Shown: positions 13,115 to 13,325 of the stretch, piece by piece | Layout: each line of letters opens with the position of its first letter | Position numbering within the stretch: position 1 is the stretch's first letter | Assembly (NCBI GenBank): GCA_025966335.1 | Contig: JAICRS010000061.1 | Location: forward strand, 1 to 13,325 | Direction of reading: 5' to 3' | DNA: 13,325 nucleotides | Source: Nocardioidaceae bacterium | GTDB taxonomy: Bacteria > Actinomycetota > Actinomycetes > Propionibacteriales > Nocardioidaceae | Made by a program: the position numbers and the translations under genes | The notes under the pieces: generated by a model | Databases searched by the model: none | The model's input: the letters and a program-made list of their open reading frames with translations, nothing else | Told to the model about the DNA's origin: nothing

Positions 13115-13150
13115 CCTCGTGCTGAGCGGTCCCTGGTTCACGTTCAGCCG

Positions 13151-13207
13151 CGTTCGGTCCCATATGGCTCTCCACGGCGACCTGGGACAGCCGTTTGGGA
13201 CCGAACG
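13151..13207. repeat. Inverted repeat between the direct repeats
   Basis: CGTTCGGTCCCA (13151-13162) and TGGGACCGAACG (13196-13207) are perfect 12-bp inverted arms. The 33-nt interior can continue pairing imperfectly (GGCT 13166-13169 with AGCC 13189-13192, and TCC with GGA), forming a long hairpin. It is centred between the two direct-repeat copies. Confidence 0.85.
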
Positions 13208-13262
13208 GGCAGACGCTCCGGCCGGGAAGGGGTGGGGTGGGGCAGTCGGCGGACGGAGAGGC

Positions 13263-13325
13263 GGCCGCCCGGGCGGTCGATGTTGCGGAGTCTTTCAGCC
13301 ACCTGGTGCTGAATGTGCTCCACAA
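13263..13325. repeat. Direct repeat copy 2 (runs to, and probably past, the window edge)
   Basis: This is the second copy, 211 bp from the first, identical over 13282-13325 and diverged over 13273-13281. The match is still perfect at the last base of the window, so the real repeat is probably longer. 211 is not a multiple of 3, so the two copies are in different reading frames, which argues against a repeated protein domain. Confidence 0.88.

Noticed and set aside
12897..13325. Minus-strand frame ending in a GGSNPSERAT-like tail
   Set aside because: The tail is translation of the tRNA-Arg gene, a common false ORF. The two repeat copies fall in different frames, so they do not form a repeated protein motif.

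Overview
The window comes from a high-GC actinobacterial chromosome. It most resembles Nocardioides or a close relative in Propionibacteriales; this is inferred from codon bias, the protein families and the gene style, not from a search. The evidence includes an actinobacterial-type MenB, a Ddn-family deazaflavin oxidoreductase, a PucR regulator, a tRNA-Arg(ACG), and several genes with no Shine-Dalgarno sequence but a -10 hexamer 6-7 nt before the start codon. Most of the window is chromosomal metabolism. I see no transposase, integrase, CRISPR array, phage gene or toxin-antitoxin pair.

Left part (1-1076): the N-terminal half of MenB (menaquinone synthesis) runs off the left edge and is divergent from a Ddn-like oxidoreductase. 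A 22-bp palindromic tandem repeat follows, in the convergent gap before the next gene. Next (1065-3391, minus) is a two-gene nucleobase/nucleoside unit: a purine nucleoside phosphorylase with an altered base site, overlapping an NCS1 permease by 4 bp and preceded by a probable leaderless promoter. Then (3510-5095, minus) come an ACT-domain protein and a Xi-class (ECM4/YqjG) thiol transferase, 2 nt apart.

Middle (5195-10126): a tightly packed minus-strand set, PucR regulator, ThpR-type RNA 2',3'-cyclic phosphodiesterase and an Fno-like NADP-binding oxidoreductase, lies back to back with a plus-strand pair. That pair is a DadA-type FAD amino-acid oxidoreductase and a dimethylargininase (DDAH). 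The 91-bp divergent gap holds a candidate PucR promoter. A role for the regulator in amino-acid or nitrogen use by the plus-strand pair is a reasonable inference.

Right part (10138-13325): a cysteine-free HesB/IscA-like protein and a DUF1348 (NTF2-fold) protein on the minus strand are followed by a secreted choice-of-anchor-B LVIVD-repeat protein on the plus strand. Two regulatory-looking blocks of GTnA-type direct repeats with 10-11 bp phasing lie in the spacers here. After a 15-bp terminator hairpin comes a minus-strand tRNA-Arg with an encoded CCA. The last 348 bp contain no convincing gene. They hold a direct repeat of at least 63 bp (44 bp perfect) flanking a long inverted repeat, cut by the right edge. 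This repeat block and the two sets of phased motifs are the least explained structures in the window.
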